From positions 310,001 through 374,000 of the forward strand of contig NZ_LAZU01000037.1 in NCBI RefSeq assembly GCF_000987955.1: a stretch of DNA of 64,000 bases. Direction: 5' to 3'. Below, piece by piece: positions 17,661 to 26,183 of this stretch; positions within the stretch are counted from its first letter, which is position 1; every line of letters starts with the position of its first letter. Source of the DNA: Paenibacillus sp. DMB20. Lineage in GTDB: Bacteria; Bacillota; Bacilli; Paenibacillales; Paenibacillaceae. A program made the translations under genes and the position numbers. Below the pieces are notes generated by a model. It did no database searches. It was not told the DNA's origin and saw only the letters and a list, made by a program, of their open reading frames with translations.

Positions 17661-18103
17661 TCCGCACCGCCCCCCTGACTAGGCTTCTTCTTCTGGTCTC
17701 CTATCCATTCCTCGCCGTCTTCCCATATTTCCTTCTTCCAGATCGGCACCATTTCCTTAATCCGTTCAATCGCGTATTCATTCGCTTCATAAGCCGCCTT
17801 CCGGTGCGGCGACGATACCGCGATCACGACGGCGATATCCGAAATATGCAGCTCCCCGATCCGGTGGGCGATCGCAACGCGCGCGCCGGGCCATTTCGCC
17901 TCGATCTCGGAACCGATCTGCGCCAGCTTTTTCTCCGCCATCGGCACGTAAGCCTCATAAGCCAGGTACAGCGTTCTGACCCCATGCGTCCATTCGCGCA
18001 CATGGCCCGTAAACGTGGTTACGGCCCCTGCGCCCGGATGAAGCACGTAATCGATATAATCCTGAACGCGCAAAGGTTCGTCGACAATTTCGTATGGCTT
18101 CAT
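17657..18103 (-). CDS. moaE: Molybdopterin synthase catalytic subunit MoaE
   Basis: Catalytic subunit that inserts two sulfurs into cyclic pyranopterin monophosphate using MoaD. Family features are GAVTTFTGHVREWTHG, the stretch RVAIAHRIGELHISDIAV and the active-site region SPHRKAAYEANEYAIERIKE with its conserved lysine, then PIWKKE. The start at 18103 (MKPYEIVDEPL) has GAGGGTGA upstream; a GTG four codons earlier lacks spacing for a site. Length 148 is usual. It starts just after the mobB stop at 18105. Confidence 0.93.
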   Translation of the reverse strand: MKPYEIVDEPLRVQDYIDYVLHPGAGAVTTFTGHVREWTHGVRTLYLAYEAYVPMAEKKLAQIGSEIEAKWPGARVAIAHRIGELHISDIAVVIAVSSPHRKAAYEANEYAIERIKEMVPIWKKEIWEDGEEWIGDQKKKPSQGGGAE

Positions 18104-18104
18104 T

Positions 18105-18620
18105 TTAACGATCACCCTCTATATAATCTAACATCCATTGATTGATTCGGTCATCGTCCCCGACATCCAGCACCGTCATCTCTTCCCCGAAGTCCGCCCC
18201 GGCATCCTCGTATGCCAATACAAGCCGGATATTCGATGAATGCCGGAGACGGAGCCATTCCTCTTTCGTGCGAACCAAGACCGCTTTCGGATACGTTGCG
18301 TCCTTGTATCCCTCAATTAAAACGACGTCCGGCTTCGCTAGTCCGGCCAACATGACCAGTTCCTCCAGCGCCGGCTCCCCCCGCATGTGCATCTGCACCA
18401 TGCCGTCGCCGACAGCCATCGAATTCACGGCGCCCGCTGCCAATAACCGCATGCTGTCGGTTTCCGGCGACGGCATGGAGAGCGGCCCGCCATGCCCGTG
18501 ATGCTTAATGACCGCAACCTGCAGCTGCCGGGCTTGAAGAAGCCGGGTCCATTTCTCGATCACCGTCGTTTTTCCGCAATTTTTAAAGCCCGTGACCTGC
18601 AAAATGATCACAGCGCCCAC
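18105..18620 (-). CDS. mobB: Molybdopterin-guanine dinucleotide biosynthesis protein MobB
   Basis: P-loop GTPase that assists MobA. The Walker A motif is GFKNCGKTTVIEKW at residues 11-24, followed by VAVIKHHGHGG. Length 171. The GTG at 18620 has AAGGAG seven bases upstream and overlaps the end of moeA by 13 bases; a second GTG at 18611 overlaps the moeA stop as GTGA. The gene sits in the middle of the cofactor operon. Confidence 0.92.
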   Translation of the reverse strand: MGAVIILQVTGFKNCGKTTVIEKWTRLLQARQLQVAVIKHHGHGGPLSMPSPETDSMRLLAAGAVNSMAVGDGMVQMHMRGEPALEELVMLAGLAKPDVVLIEGYKDATYPKAVLVRTKEEWLRLRHSSNIRLVLAYEDAGADFGEEMTVLDVGDDDRINQWMLDYIEGDR

Positions 18621-19863
18621 TCCGCGGCTCCTTCCTCGACCCCAAGCATCAGCACGTCCACTTCCTGCCCTGCCGCATACCCTGCGGTTCCGCCGGGAAG
18701 CACGATCAGGGCATTGCCCCGCGCAATCGAGGAGACGGCGTTGGATTTGTTGAACCCGGCCGGCGTCACGGCAGCTCCCTGCGGAGTAACCTTATATACG
18801 GCCCGGATAAACCGCATAAAAGGATTGGCCTGCCGTACATCCTCGGTCAAGACAGCCTTGGCGTATGGCAGATACGGCTTCAGGCTTCCCATCATCTTGA
18901 GCAGAGCCGGACGGACGAACAGCTCGAATCCGGTAAAGCAAGCCGATGGATTGCCCGACAGGCCGAACAACAGCCGACCTTGGGCAACCGCGGCCGTCGT
19001 TACGCTCCCCGGTCGCATCATCACTTTATTGAACAAGACCCTAGCTCCCAGACGTTCGTAAATAGCCGGCAGGTAGTCGAAATCCCCGACCGAAACGCCG
19101 CCTGTCGTAATAAGGCAATCCGTCTCCTTCATGGCCTTGTCAACCGTGTTGTAACAAGCTTCCTCATCATCCGCGAGCATTCCGTAGGACCTGCTCTCGA
19201 TTCCCATGCGGGCGAGCTGCGCCGCGATCATGGGGCCGTTGCTGTTGCGAATCTTGCCGGGAACGAGTTCGTCCCCGACCTCCAGCAGCTCGGTTCCCGT
19301 TGCGAGAATGCCTACGACGGGTCTTCGGGCGACGCGCACCTGATCATAGCCGAACGTAGCCAGCAGCGCCACCGTGCCCGGCTGAATGAAGGCGCCTGCC
19401 GGGATCAGTTCCTCCCCTTTCCGGGCGTCCTCTCCCTGAAGCGACAGATTCTCGTTCGCCTGGAACGGCTTGCGGATCGTAAATCCTTGCTCCGTCATGA
19501 CGGCCTGCTCCAGCATGACCACGCATCGCCGTTAGCCGGCATCGCCGCCCCGGTCATCAGTCGGACCGCTTCCCCTTCGCCTAGCGAAGCTTTGGATACA
19601 TGCCCCGCCCCGATATGATCAACCACGCGAAAAGATATGCGGTTGGAGCCCGAAGCGCCGATCGAATCCACGGACCGGATCGCAAACCCGTCATAGGCCG
19701 AACGGTTGAAATGCGGCACATCCTGTTTCGCGACAACCGGTTCCGCCAGGATGCGGCCGTAGGCAGCGTCAAGCGGCACCGTCTCATGACGGGACAAACC
19801 CATTTGCTCCAGCACGAGTTCCATGGCCCGGGAGACGGGAATCGGCGTTCTTATTTCATTCAT
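18608..19863 (-). CDS. moeA: Molybdopterin molybdenumtransferase MoeA, frameshifted
   Basis: Inserts molybdate into adenylylated molybdopterin. The first half starts MNEIRTPIPVSRAMELVLEQ at 19863 behind GGAGGAGA and contains VPHFNRSAYDGFAIRS. After TGAAMPANGDA one base is missing (near 19518-19522), so the frame breaks; restoring a G gives VVMLEQAVMTEQGF and the rest of the protein, 418 residues in all. The C-terminal half contains the MoCF-type motifs ATGTELLEVGDEL, ITTGGVSVGDFDY and LSGNPSACF. It follows moeB by about 30 bases and overlaps mobB. The missing base is not in a long homopolymer, so it may be error or a real lesion; the intact neighbours favour error. Confidence 0.88.
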
Positions 19864-19891
19864 AGCATGTCTCCTCCTCGAACAGCCGGCT

Positions 19892-20911
19892 TTAACCGAA
19901 CAGCCTGTGGTACAGGCTTCGTCCGGCATTGACGTCACGCAGCCCGTAAATGATAAGCCGGCCCGTATTGAATAAAACCATGCGGTGTCCCTCCGCTTGC
20001 ATTTCCACAAAGTAAGGCGTCCGCCTGCATGGAGAGCCAAGCTTTTCGGCAAGCAGCTCCGCATCCTCCAGGCTAAAGCCGCGTTCTCCGTCGGCCAAAA
20101 TCTGAACGGCATCGCGGCCGCATAAGACGGCGTATCTCCCCCGCTCATGCCGGGCTAGCGACGGAAACGTCGGCTGGCTTCCGCAGGTTTCGCAGAACTC
20201 GTTCCGAATGCGCGAAACCCCCGCTTCGAGCTGCATGGGGTGCCAGAGATCGAAGCTGTACACCTTCTTCCGCAGCGCTTCCCGGTTGCCGGTCAGCCAC
20301 TTCAGCGCTTCCGCACATTGGCAGGAGGCCGTCATTTGCACCGCGGGCGCAATGATGCCCACGGTGTCGCATGTTTCGTTCATGGTCGGCAGCACCGGCA
20401 GCAGGCAGCGGAAGCAGGCTGCTTCTCCCGGCACGAAGGCAAACACCGTGCCGGCGCTTCCCACGCAGGCGCCATAGATCCAAGGGATCGCATATTTATG
20501 GGCGGCGTCGTTAATCAGGAGACGGGTTTCAAAATTATCCGTCGCATCGATAATCAAGTCCGCCTTGCCCGCCAGATCCTCCATCAGGACCGCGTCGACA
20601 TGCTCAAAATAAGTATGCAGCCTCACATCCGGCCGAACCGCGGTCAGCCTCTGCTTGGCGGCCAGCACCTTCGGCATCATCGCGGCGGCATCCGCTTCCG
20701 TGAAAAGCTGTTGCCGCTGCAGATTGGAATACTCGACAACATCCCGATCCGCAATATGGAGCGTCCCGATTCCGGCCCGTACAAGCATTTCGGCAGATGC
20801 CGTACCCAGCGCCCCGCAGCCGATGATCGCCACCGACGCTTCGGACAGCTGCTTTTGCCCCTCTTCTCCGATAGGCTTGAACAATATTTGTCTGGAATAA
20901 CGTTGCTCCAA
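19892..20911 (-). CDS. moeB: Molybdopterin-synthase adenylyltransferase (MoeB/ThiF family)
   Basis: E1-like enzyme that adenylates the MoaD C-terminus. Visible features are the opening LEQRYSRQILFKPIGEEGQ, the nucleotide motif VAIIGCGALGTASAEML, the catalytic Asp in IIDATDNFETR, and two zinc CxxC pairs (CFRC and CETC). The TTG at 20911 is the best start: GGGGAGGAG lies six bases upstream and the protein then begins as MoeB proteins do. In-frame ATGs at 20935 and 20962 have weaker sites. Length 339. The C-terminal 80 residues are not a recognisable rhodanese domain. It heads the cofactor genes, about 75 bases after the NarK-type gene. Confidence 0.9.
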   Translation of the reverse strand: MEQRYSRQILFKPIGEEGQKQLSEASVAIIGCGALGTASAEMLVRAGIGTLHIADRDVVEYSNLQRQQLFTEADAAAMMPKVLAAKQRLTAVRPDVRLHTYFEHVDAVLMEDLAGKADLIIDATDNFETRLLINDAAHKYAIPWIYGACVGSAGTVFAFVPGEAACFRCLLPVLPTMNETCDTVGIIAPAVQMTASCQCAEALKWLTGNREALRKKVYSFDLWHPMQLEAGVSRIRNEFCETCGSQPTFPSLARHERGRYAVLCGRDAVQILADGERGFSLEDAELLAEKLGSPCRRTPYFVEMQAEGHRMVLFNTGRLIIYGLRDVNAGRSLYHRLFG

Positions 20912-20986
20912 GCGGATCTCCTCCCCGTCCTTCATGATGGCTCTTTCTCTATTGTATAACATTCGGGCTTTTCGGCCATAGACCCA

Positions 20987-22480
20987 TTACCCGATAAGAC
21001 GGTCCGGTGTCGTAATGTCGCTGAACGATCCAACATAGCGGACGACCTCGCCCGTTTCGTTTCGAACCGCATTGATGGTCAGGAGCTCCAGGTATTCCTC
21101 TCCGTTCTTTCGCCGGTTCCAGATTTCACCTTGCCACTGGCCGGTCTCGGTAATGGTTTTCCACATTTCTGCGTAAAATGCGCCGGACTGCCTTCCCGAT
21201 TTCAAGACGCTCGGCTTATGACCGACGACCTCCTGCTCCGAATAACCCGTGAGCCGGGTAAAAGCCGGGTTGACGGCCCTGATGATTCCCGACGGATCCG
21301 TGACTAGAATTCCTTGGCCCGTGGAACGGAACACTTCGTCCGATAAGGCAAGCCGGTCCTGGTAATACATCCATACCACAAGGATCAAGCTGGCGAGCGC
21401 GATCTGGGACAAAGCCATAAAACCGATCGAGTATTGCCCCGTAACCGAATAGATGGCCGATAGCATGAGCGGAGGGAAAAAACCGCCTAAGCCGCCCATC
21501 ATCGATACAATTCCGTTCACCGTCCCCGCCTGCTTGTTAAAGTATTGGGGAACCAGCTTGAATATAACCCCGTTGCCGATTCCGGCACATACCGCGATCG
21601 TGAGGCAACCTGCGGTGTACAGGCCGATGGACGGCGAGAACGCAAGCAGAATGGCCGATAGCGTAAGGCCCGAGAAAACGCCCATCAGCAAAAACAACGC
21701 CTTGAACTTATCCCCGAGCCATCCGCCCAGGGGACGCGTGAACGTGGCCAGGGTGATGAATCCGGCCGTGCGCATGCCCGCATCCACCTTTTCCAGTTCA
21801 AAGTGAGATACCAGGAAGTTCGGCAGGTACACGGTAAACGCGACGAACGAACCGAACGTAATGAAGTAAAACAGGGAGAACAGCCACAGTTTGTCGTTCT
21901 TGTAGACACCCTTGATTTCTTCCATGATCGGCGTCTTGACTTTCGACTCTTTCCGGTCCCCGAATATAAAGTTCAACGCTATGAAAATCATCAGCAATAC
22001 GATGAACATCTTGATCGTAAGGGACCACCCCGCCTGTGCCGCGATAACGGGTGCGGCAAAGGTCGTGATCGCCGTCCCCAGATTTCCGAGCCCGTATATT
22101 CCGTTAACGAGCCCGTGCTTTCCCTTCGGATAATACTTCGGCAGCGACGTCACGCCGACCGAAAACACGGCGCCCCCGATGCCGAGGAACAAACCGCCAA
22201 TGATCAAATCCGTATAAGATGAAGCCGCGCTAATATAGAATACCGGAAAAAGCAGCAGGATAAAACTGGCCAGAAAAACAATGCGGGCTCCGAGCACGTT
22301 GGCATAATAGCCGAACGGGATTCTGAGAACCGATCCCAAAACGACCGGAATGGCCGTCAGCAGCGCCAACCGCTCGGCCGGAATGGAGATGTCCTCCTTA
22401 ATAAAGGGCAGCAGTGCGGAAATAATGACCCACACCATAAAGCCGAGCGTTAAATTCAGCGTTTGCAAAGGCAGTTGCAT
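20987..22480 (-). CDS. narK: NarK-type nitrate/nitrite transporter fused to a C-terminal PAS domain
   Basis: Major facilitator of the nitrate/nitrite porter family, with about 12 membrane segments over residues 5-375. Family-type glycine motifs occur in GGLFLGIGGAVFSVGVTSLPKYY and in AGIGNGVIFKLVPQYF, and a further stretch is NGIYGLGNLGTAI. After the last segment (ILVVWMYYQDR) comes a complete PAS/PAC domain of about 115 residues, with GILVTDPSGIIRAVNPAFTR, LTGYSEQEVVGH and LLTINAVRNETGEVVRYVGS. No output domain follows. The natural start is probably the ATG at 22490 with AAGGTGA seven bases upstream; a run of eight T on the plus strand (22480-22487), one too many, separates it from this frame. 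It lies between nreC and moeB on the same strand. Confidence 0.88.
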   Translation of the reverse strand: MQLPLQTLNLTLGFMVWVIISALLPFIKEDISIPAERLALLTAIPVVLGSVLRIPFGYYANVLGARIVFLASFILLLFPVFYISAASSYTDLIIGGLFLGIGGAVFSVGVTSLPKYYPKGKHGLVNGIYGLGNLGTAITTFAAPVIAAQAGWSLTIKMFIVLLMIFIALNFIFGDRKESKVKTPIMEEIKGVYKNDKLWLFSLFYFITFGSFVAFTVYLPNFLVSHFELEKVDAGMRTAGFITLATFTRPLGGWLGDKFKALFLLMGVFSGLTLSAILLAFSPSIGLYTAGCLTIAVCAGIGNGVIFKLVPQYFNKQAGTVNGIVSMMGGLGGFFPPLMLSAIYSVTGQYSIGFMALSQIALASLILVVWMYYQDRLALSDEVFRSTGQGILVTDPSGIIRAVNPAFTRLTGYSEQEVVGHKPSVLKSGRQSGAFYAEMWKTITETGQWQGEIWNRRKNGEEYLELLTINAVRNETGEVVRYVGSFSDITTPDRLIG

Positions 22481-22578
22481 TTTTTTTCATCATCACATCA
22501 CCTTATTCACAAAGTCATGAATGACAAATTCTTGATTCCCATGTCTATTGTAAATGGTGCCGCGTTAAATAAATAATA

Positions 22579-22610
22579 GGGAAATCCCCCGATTCGTCAG
22601 GGGATTTCCC
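22579..22610 (-). terminator. Intrinsic terminator after nreC
   Basis: GGGAAATCCCC (22579-22589) pairs perfectly with GGGGATTTCCC (22600-22610); on the minus strand it is followed by TATTATTTATTT. It separates nreABC from the narK-moe-mob-moa unit, whose own promoter must lie in 22491-22578. Confidence 0.88.
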
Positions 22611-22630
22611 TACATCAACCAAACGGCCTC

Positions 22631-23278
22631 TCAAATATCGAGCAGCTTCTTTTTGAGGGCATACTCGACCAGCTCCGGCCGGCTTTTCAAGTTCAGCTTC
22701 TCCATGATTTTCGCCTTGTGCACTTCCACCGTCTTTACGGAGATGAATAATTTCTCGGCGATCTCCTTGTTCCCGTAACCCTTCGCAACCAGCGGCAGGA
22801 TTTCGATCTCCCGCTTGGTCAAAAGCTTGAAAGGGTCGGAATCGCCCGCTTCCTGATCTTTCTTAATAAACTCTCTTACAAGGGAAGTCGTCATCTTGGA
22901 GTGTATATACGTCCCCCCCTGATGAACGGTTCGGATGGCGGACAACAGCTCCTCGTCGGGCGCATTTTTCAACACGTACCCCGCCGCCCCGTTCTTCAGA
23001 ACATGGAACAGATATTCTTCATCATCGTACATCGTGAGGATCAATATCTTCGTATTCGGGTAATCGCTGCTGATCTTACCCGTCGCAATCAGGCCGCTCT
23101 CGCCCGGAGGCATGCTCAAATCCATCAATAAGACGTCAGGGTTATGTTTGGCTACCATCTGATAGGCTTCGATCCCGTCCGCCGCCGTAGCCACAACCTC
23201 CATATCCGGCTGGTAGTTCAAGATCATGGAGAACCCGCTCCGCACAACGGCATGATCGTCGGCAATGACGATTTTCAT
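22631..23278 (-). CDS. nreC: NreC-type response regulator (NarL/LuxR family)
   Basis: The 215-residue protein has a receiver domain (1-120) with acidic pair DD at 7-8, phosphoacceptor Asp53 (VLLMDLSMP) and Lys in GYVLKNAP. A LuxR-type helix-turn-helix follows ([20 protein letters not shown] then [20 protein letters not shown]). In staphylococci NreC activates narGHJI, nirBD and narT under anaerobic conditions. The start overlaps the nreB stop by ATGA, so kinase and regulator are coupled. Its gene targets here are presumably the flanking nar and cofactor genes (inference). Confidence 0.93.
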   Translation of the reverse strand: MKIVIADDHAVVRSGFSMILNYQPDMEVVATAADGIEAYQMVAKHNPDVLLMDLSMPPGESGLIATGKISSDYPNTKILILTMYDDEEYLFHVLKNGAAGYVLKNAPDEELLSAIRTVHQGGTYIHSKMTTSLVREFIKKDQEAGDSDPFKLLTKREIEILPLVAKGYGNKEIAEKLFISVKTVEVHKAKIMEKLNLKSRPELVEYALKKKLLDI

Positions 23279-24354
23279 TCCTCCCCGCCCTCCTCCGTAT
23301 GAATCAGCGGCAGGGGAATGCGCAGATGAATCGTCGTTCCCGTCCCCACCTCTGACATAATCATCAATTGGCCATGTACGAGCTCGGCCCGTTCCCGCAT
23401 GCCGAACAAACCGAGCCCGGTTCCTTTGGGATCCCTGGTATTCAACTGAAAGCCGGAGCCTTCATCCTGTACGATAAGCTGTAGATCGCCTTCATCCTCA
23501 AACAGCCGGACGAGGATTTCATCCGTATTTGCATATTTGAGGGCGTTGAGCACCGCTTCCTGGCAAATCCGGTAGACGACGGTCTCGATTTCATTGCTGT
23601 AGCGGGCGGCGGAAAGCTCCGTTTTGAAATCCACAAGCAGCCCATAATTTTTCTCGATCCATTTAAAATGGGAGCGAAACGCCGCTTCCAGCCCGAAGTC
23701 GTCCAAAGACGCCGGACGCAATTCGACGGCCATGTGGCGAATGTCATCCAGCAGCCGGGTTAAGGAAGCTTCAGTTTGCTGAAGCTTTTTCAAAACCGCT
23801 TCATCGGCGTTGATATATTTTAAGACGCGCAGGTCGACGAGGGAGCTCAGCAGTTCCTGCGCTACGCTGTCATGCAATTCGCGGGAGATCCGCTTGCGCT
23901 CGTCCTCCTGCGCTTTGATCACGTATTTCGTCATATTGGTCTGATACAGCTTTTCCTGAGTCCGGTACTGCTTCGTTAAGTTGAGCAGCATGAAGACCCG
24001 TATGCCCCTCGCCTCATCGATGGTGTGGAAGCTGGCCGCATAAGGCACGATCCCCTGCCCCCGGGTATTCAGGTAGACTTGAAAGGAGGAGAAATCCTCC
24101 TTCGTATTCCCCAGAAAACAATTGAAACACGACATCATCGCTTCCTCGTTCGTATACCCCGCGCAGGAGCGGCAGATTGACACCTGATCTCCCTTGCGGA
24201 TGCCCTCGCTCACGTCAAGGTCGAGGATGTTCTCCGCGGCGGGATTCATGCCCAGGATCTCTCCCTCCGCATTGATAAAGAAAATGGCCTCCGTGCTGTT
24301 CCTGTACATTTTCGTCAGCAGACCGGACATATCGTTTTCATTCAACCGGATCAT
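23275..24354 (-). CDS. nreB: NreB-type oxygen-sensing histidine kinase
   Basis: Cytoplasmic sensor kinase of 359 residues, with no membrane segment. The N-terminal PAS domain holds four cysteines at 61, 64, 76 and 79 (CRSC, then 11 residues, then CFNC). This is the spacing of the oxygen-labile [4Fe-4S] cluster ligands of Staphylococcus carnosus NreB. The HisKA_3 phosphoacceptor is His161 in [20 protein letters not shown], and the ATPase domain follows, with N box VLNALKYA and glycine motifs DEGSGF and [12 protein letters not shown]. The start at 24354 overlaps the nreA stop by ATGA; the frame upstream is the nreA gene read out of phase. It should be active when oxygen is low. Confidence 0.94.
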   Translation of the reverse strand: MIRLNENDMSGLLTKMYRNSTEAIFFINAEGEILGMNPAAENILDLDVSEGIRKGDQVSICRSCAGYTNEEAMMSCFNCFLGNTKEDFSSFQVYLNTRGQGIVPYAASFHTIDEARGIRVFMLLNLTKQYRTQEKLYQTNMTKYVIKAQEDERKRISRELHDSVAQELLSSLVDLRVLKYINADEAVLKKLQQTEASLTRLLDDIRHMAVELRPASLDDFGLEAAFRSHFKWIEKNYGLLVDFKTELSAARYSNEIETVVYRICQEAVLNALKYANTDEILVRLFEDEGDLQLIVQDEGSGFQLNTRDPKGTGLGLFGMRERAELVHGQLMIMSEVGTGTTIHLRIPLPLIHTEEGGEE

Positions 24355-24815
24355 GGCTCCCTGAGCTCCCTGGTTAAAAATGGACCAAAGGATGGCTCTA
24401 TTTCCTGCTTGAATGCTTGCAGCAGAGGAGCGGTTATCCGGTTCTCCTGACGATAACCGGCCAACAATACGCCCGCAACGCGGCTGTCCTTCCACAAAGG
24501 CACCGCCCCAACGCTAAGGAGCTGCTCCGCCGCGATGATCGGATAATTGAACAGATCGCTTGGATCCAGTTCCTCCGCCACGTTTTGGATGAGCACCGGT
24601 TTTCCCGTTTTGAACACTCTGCCGGCCACTCCTTTGCCTGAATGCAGGACGATCCGTTTATAACGCTCGTTTAAGTTGCCTGAGGCATACTGCCATGTTA
24701 ACACAAATTGATCGGCTGCCGATTGCACCAGAGCGATCGAAACCAAGTCAAAATGAAATCGTTCCCGAAGGGCATCGATTCCCTGCTGAAAGTCAAAGAC
24801 CGGTTCATCCTTCAT
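24351..24815 (-). CDS. nreA: NreA-type GAF-domain nitrate sensor
   Basis: The 154-residue protein is a single GAF domain (FDLVSIALVQSAADQFVLTW, HSGKGVAGRVFKTGKPVLIQ, LLSVGAVPLWKDSRVAGVLL). In S. carnosus NreA binds nitrate and holds NreB inactive when nitrate is absent. Gene order nreA-nreB-nreC, with overlaps between successive genes, matches the staphylococcal operon. AAGGGAG lies upstream of the start. The assignment rests on context as much as on sequence, because GAF domains are diverse. Confidence 0.88.
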   Translation of the reverse strand: MKDEPVFDFQQGIDALRERFHFDLVSIALVQSAADQFVLTWQYASGNLNERYKRIVLHSGKGVAGRVFKTGKPVLIQNVAEELDPSDLFNYPIIAAEQLLSVGAVPLWKDSRVAGVLLAGYRQENRITAPLLQAFKQEIEPSFGPFLTRELREP

Positions 24816-24893
24816 TCTTAACTACTCCCTTGCCTATTAAAAAAAAAATTCAGTCGAAGACTTTTCAGAAAATAACTTCGATCTTGAAAAGAA

Positions 24894-24911
24894 AGAAGGC
24901 CGAAGCCTTCT
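24894..24911 (-). terminator. Intrinsic terminator after narI
   Basis: On the minus strand AGAAGGC (24911-24905), a TTCG tetraloop and GCCTTCT (24900-24894) form a compact hairpin followed by TTCTTTTC. It starts only three bases beyond the narI stop and separates narGHJI from nreABC. Confidence 0.85.
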
Positions 24912-24914
24912 CTC

Positions 24915-25607
24915 CTACATTCCATGTTTGCGGTTCTTCCTATATAGGATATAACTTCTGCCCACATAATTCAACGGAACGCTCCAGACATGAACCAGCC
25001 TTGTGAACGGCCACAGCGCGAAAATAAGGAAACCCGCCAGGATGTGAATCTGAAAAGAAACCGGCACATTGGCCATTAATCCGGCATCGGGACGCAGGAT
25101 GAAAAGATTGCGGAACCACACCGAGACGGTCGTCCGGTAATCGAAACCGGGCTGGGTCGCATTCGTCACGATCGTGCTGTACATGCCCATGATCACGATG
25201 AACAGCAGCAGCAGGTTCACGATGATATCCGACGCGGAACTTAATTTGCGGACATTCCGGATCGTGAGTCTGCGGGCCGTCAGCAGCAGCATGCCGCCCA
25301 GCGTGAGGAAGCCGAACAGGCTCCCGATATACACCGCGCCGATGTGGTACAGATGATCGCTGACGCCGAGGGCCTCCATCCATTCCTTGGGAATGCCCAA
25401 GCCTGCAATATGGCCGCCAATCACGGGGATAATGCCGAGATGGAACATCAGGCTGCCGAGCTTGAGATGCTTTTTCTCGATGAACTCGCTGGACTTGGCC
25501 GTCCAGTTGAATTGATCATGCCGGTAACGAAAGATATGCCCCACAACAAATGTAACCAAACAAACATACGGGAAAATGACCCACAGAAATTGATCAAGCA
25601 AGCTCAT
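24915..25607 (-). CDS. narI: Respiratory nitrate reductase gamma subunit NarI (cytochrome b)
   Basis: Membrane subunit that takes electrons from menaquinol and passes them to NarH through two b hemes. The 230-residue protein has five hydrophobic helices and histidines in the expected places, for example FVVGHIFRYRHD near the N-terminus, MFHLGIIPVIGGHIAG, and SFQIHILAGFLIFALWPFTRLVH near the C-terminus. AGGAGG lies nine bases before the ATG. The start overlaps the narJ stop by 14 bases. Last gene of narGHJI. Confidence 0.95.
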   Translation of the reverse strand: MSLLDQFLWVIFPYVCLVTFVVGHIFRYRHDQFNWTAKSSEFIEKKHLKLGSLMFHLGIIPVIGGHIAGLGIPKEWMEALGVSDHLYHIGAVYIGSLFGFLTLGGMLLLTARRLTIRNVRKLSSASDIIVNLLLLFIVIMGMYSTIVTNATQPGFDYRTTVSVWFRNLFILRPDAGLMANVPVSFQIHILAGFLIFALWPFTRLVHVWSVPLNYVGRSYILYRKNRKHGM

Positions 25608-26183
25608 GGTCTGAAGCCTCCTGTCGGATACAAGCTTTCAGCGTTTCCCGCAAAGCTTTGACGAGATGATAATACGGGCTTCCGCTCTTCTCGAGCGATT
25701 TCAACAGATGATACGTGCCGTCCTCGATCACGCTTGCCAAGACGCTGAAATCCTTCTCGGCCTGCGGATATCTGTCCCATTTGGCGGCGTATATGAACTC
25801 GCACATCAAGGCAGGTAATCCGACAGCTCCCGGTCCGGCATATCCAGGCCGAACATCTGGTACAATATTTTCAGCTTGGCCAGCATTTGCCCACGCTCTT
25901 TCGAATCCTCGAATTTAAAGTAGGTCATGTACAGGGTCGAATCCTTCTGAAAGTCGAAGGTCTGCACGTACATTTCTTCAATTTCTTCCATGCTGTAACC
26001 GTGCATGAGCTCCCAGAACCTTTCGATGTGCTCATACGCCGGATCTGCCGGCTCCGCCAAGCCGTCCATGACGGACGGGTGAAAATCCAGTTTTTCCGGG
26101 TAGGTGAGCTGATGGGCGAAAAAACCGAACAAATGCTTATACGCGTACAGCTTCTCAAGATTAATCACGCCATATTCCCCCAT
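25594..26183 (-). CDS. narJ: Nitrate reductase assembly chaperone NarJ, frameshifted
   Basis: Cytoplasmic chaperone of the NarJ/TorD family needed for cofactor insertion into NarG. The first frame (MGEYGVINLEKLYAYKHLFG, HGYSMEEIEEMYVQTFDFQK) ends after DRELSDYLP because a base is missing at about 25805-25814. Restoring it gives YLPLMCEFIYAAKWDRYPQA and 196 residues. The ATG at 26183 overlaps the end of narH; a GTG at 26168 is an alternative. The break is small and the rest of the operon is conserved, so sequencing error is likely, though a real lesion would disable nitrate reduction. Confidence 0.88.

Noticed and set aside
22491-22578. FNR/CRP-type box upstream of narK
   Set aside because: Only a half-match (TGTGA-like) is present; the other half does not fit TCACA at the required spacing.
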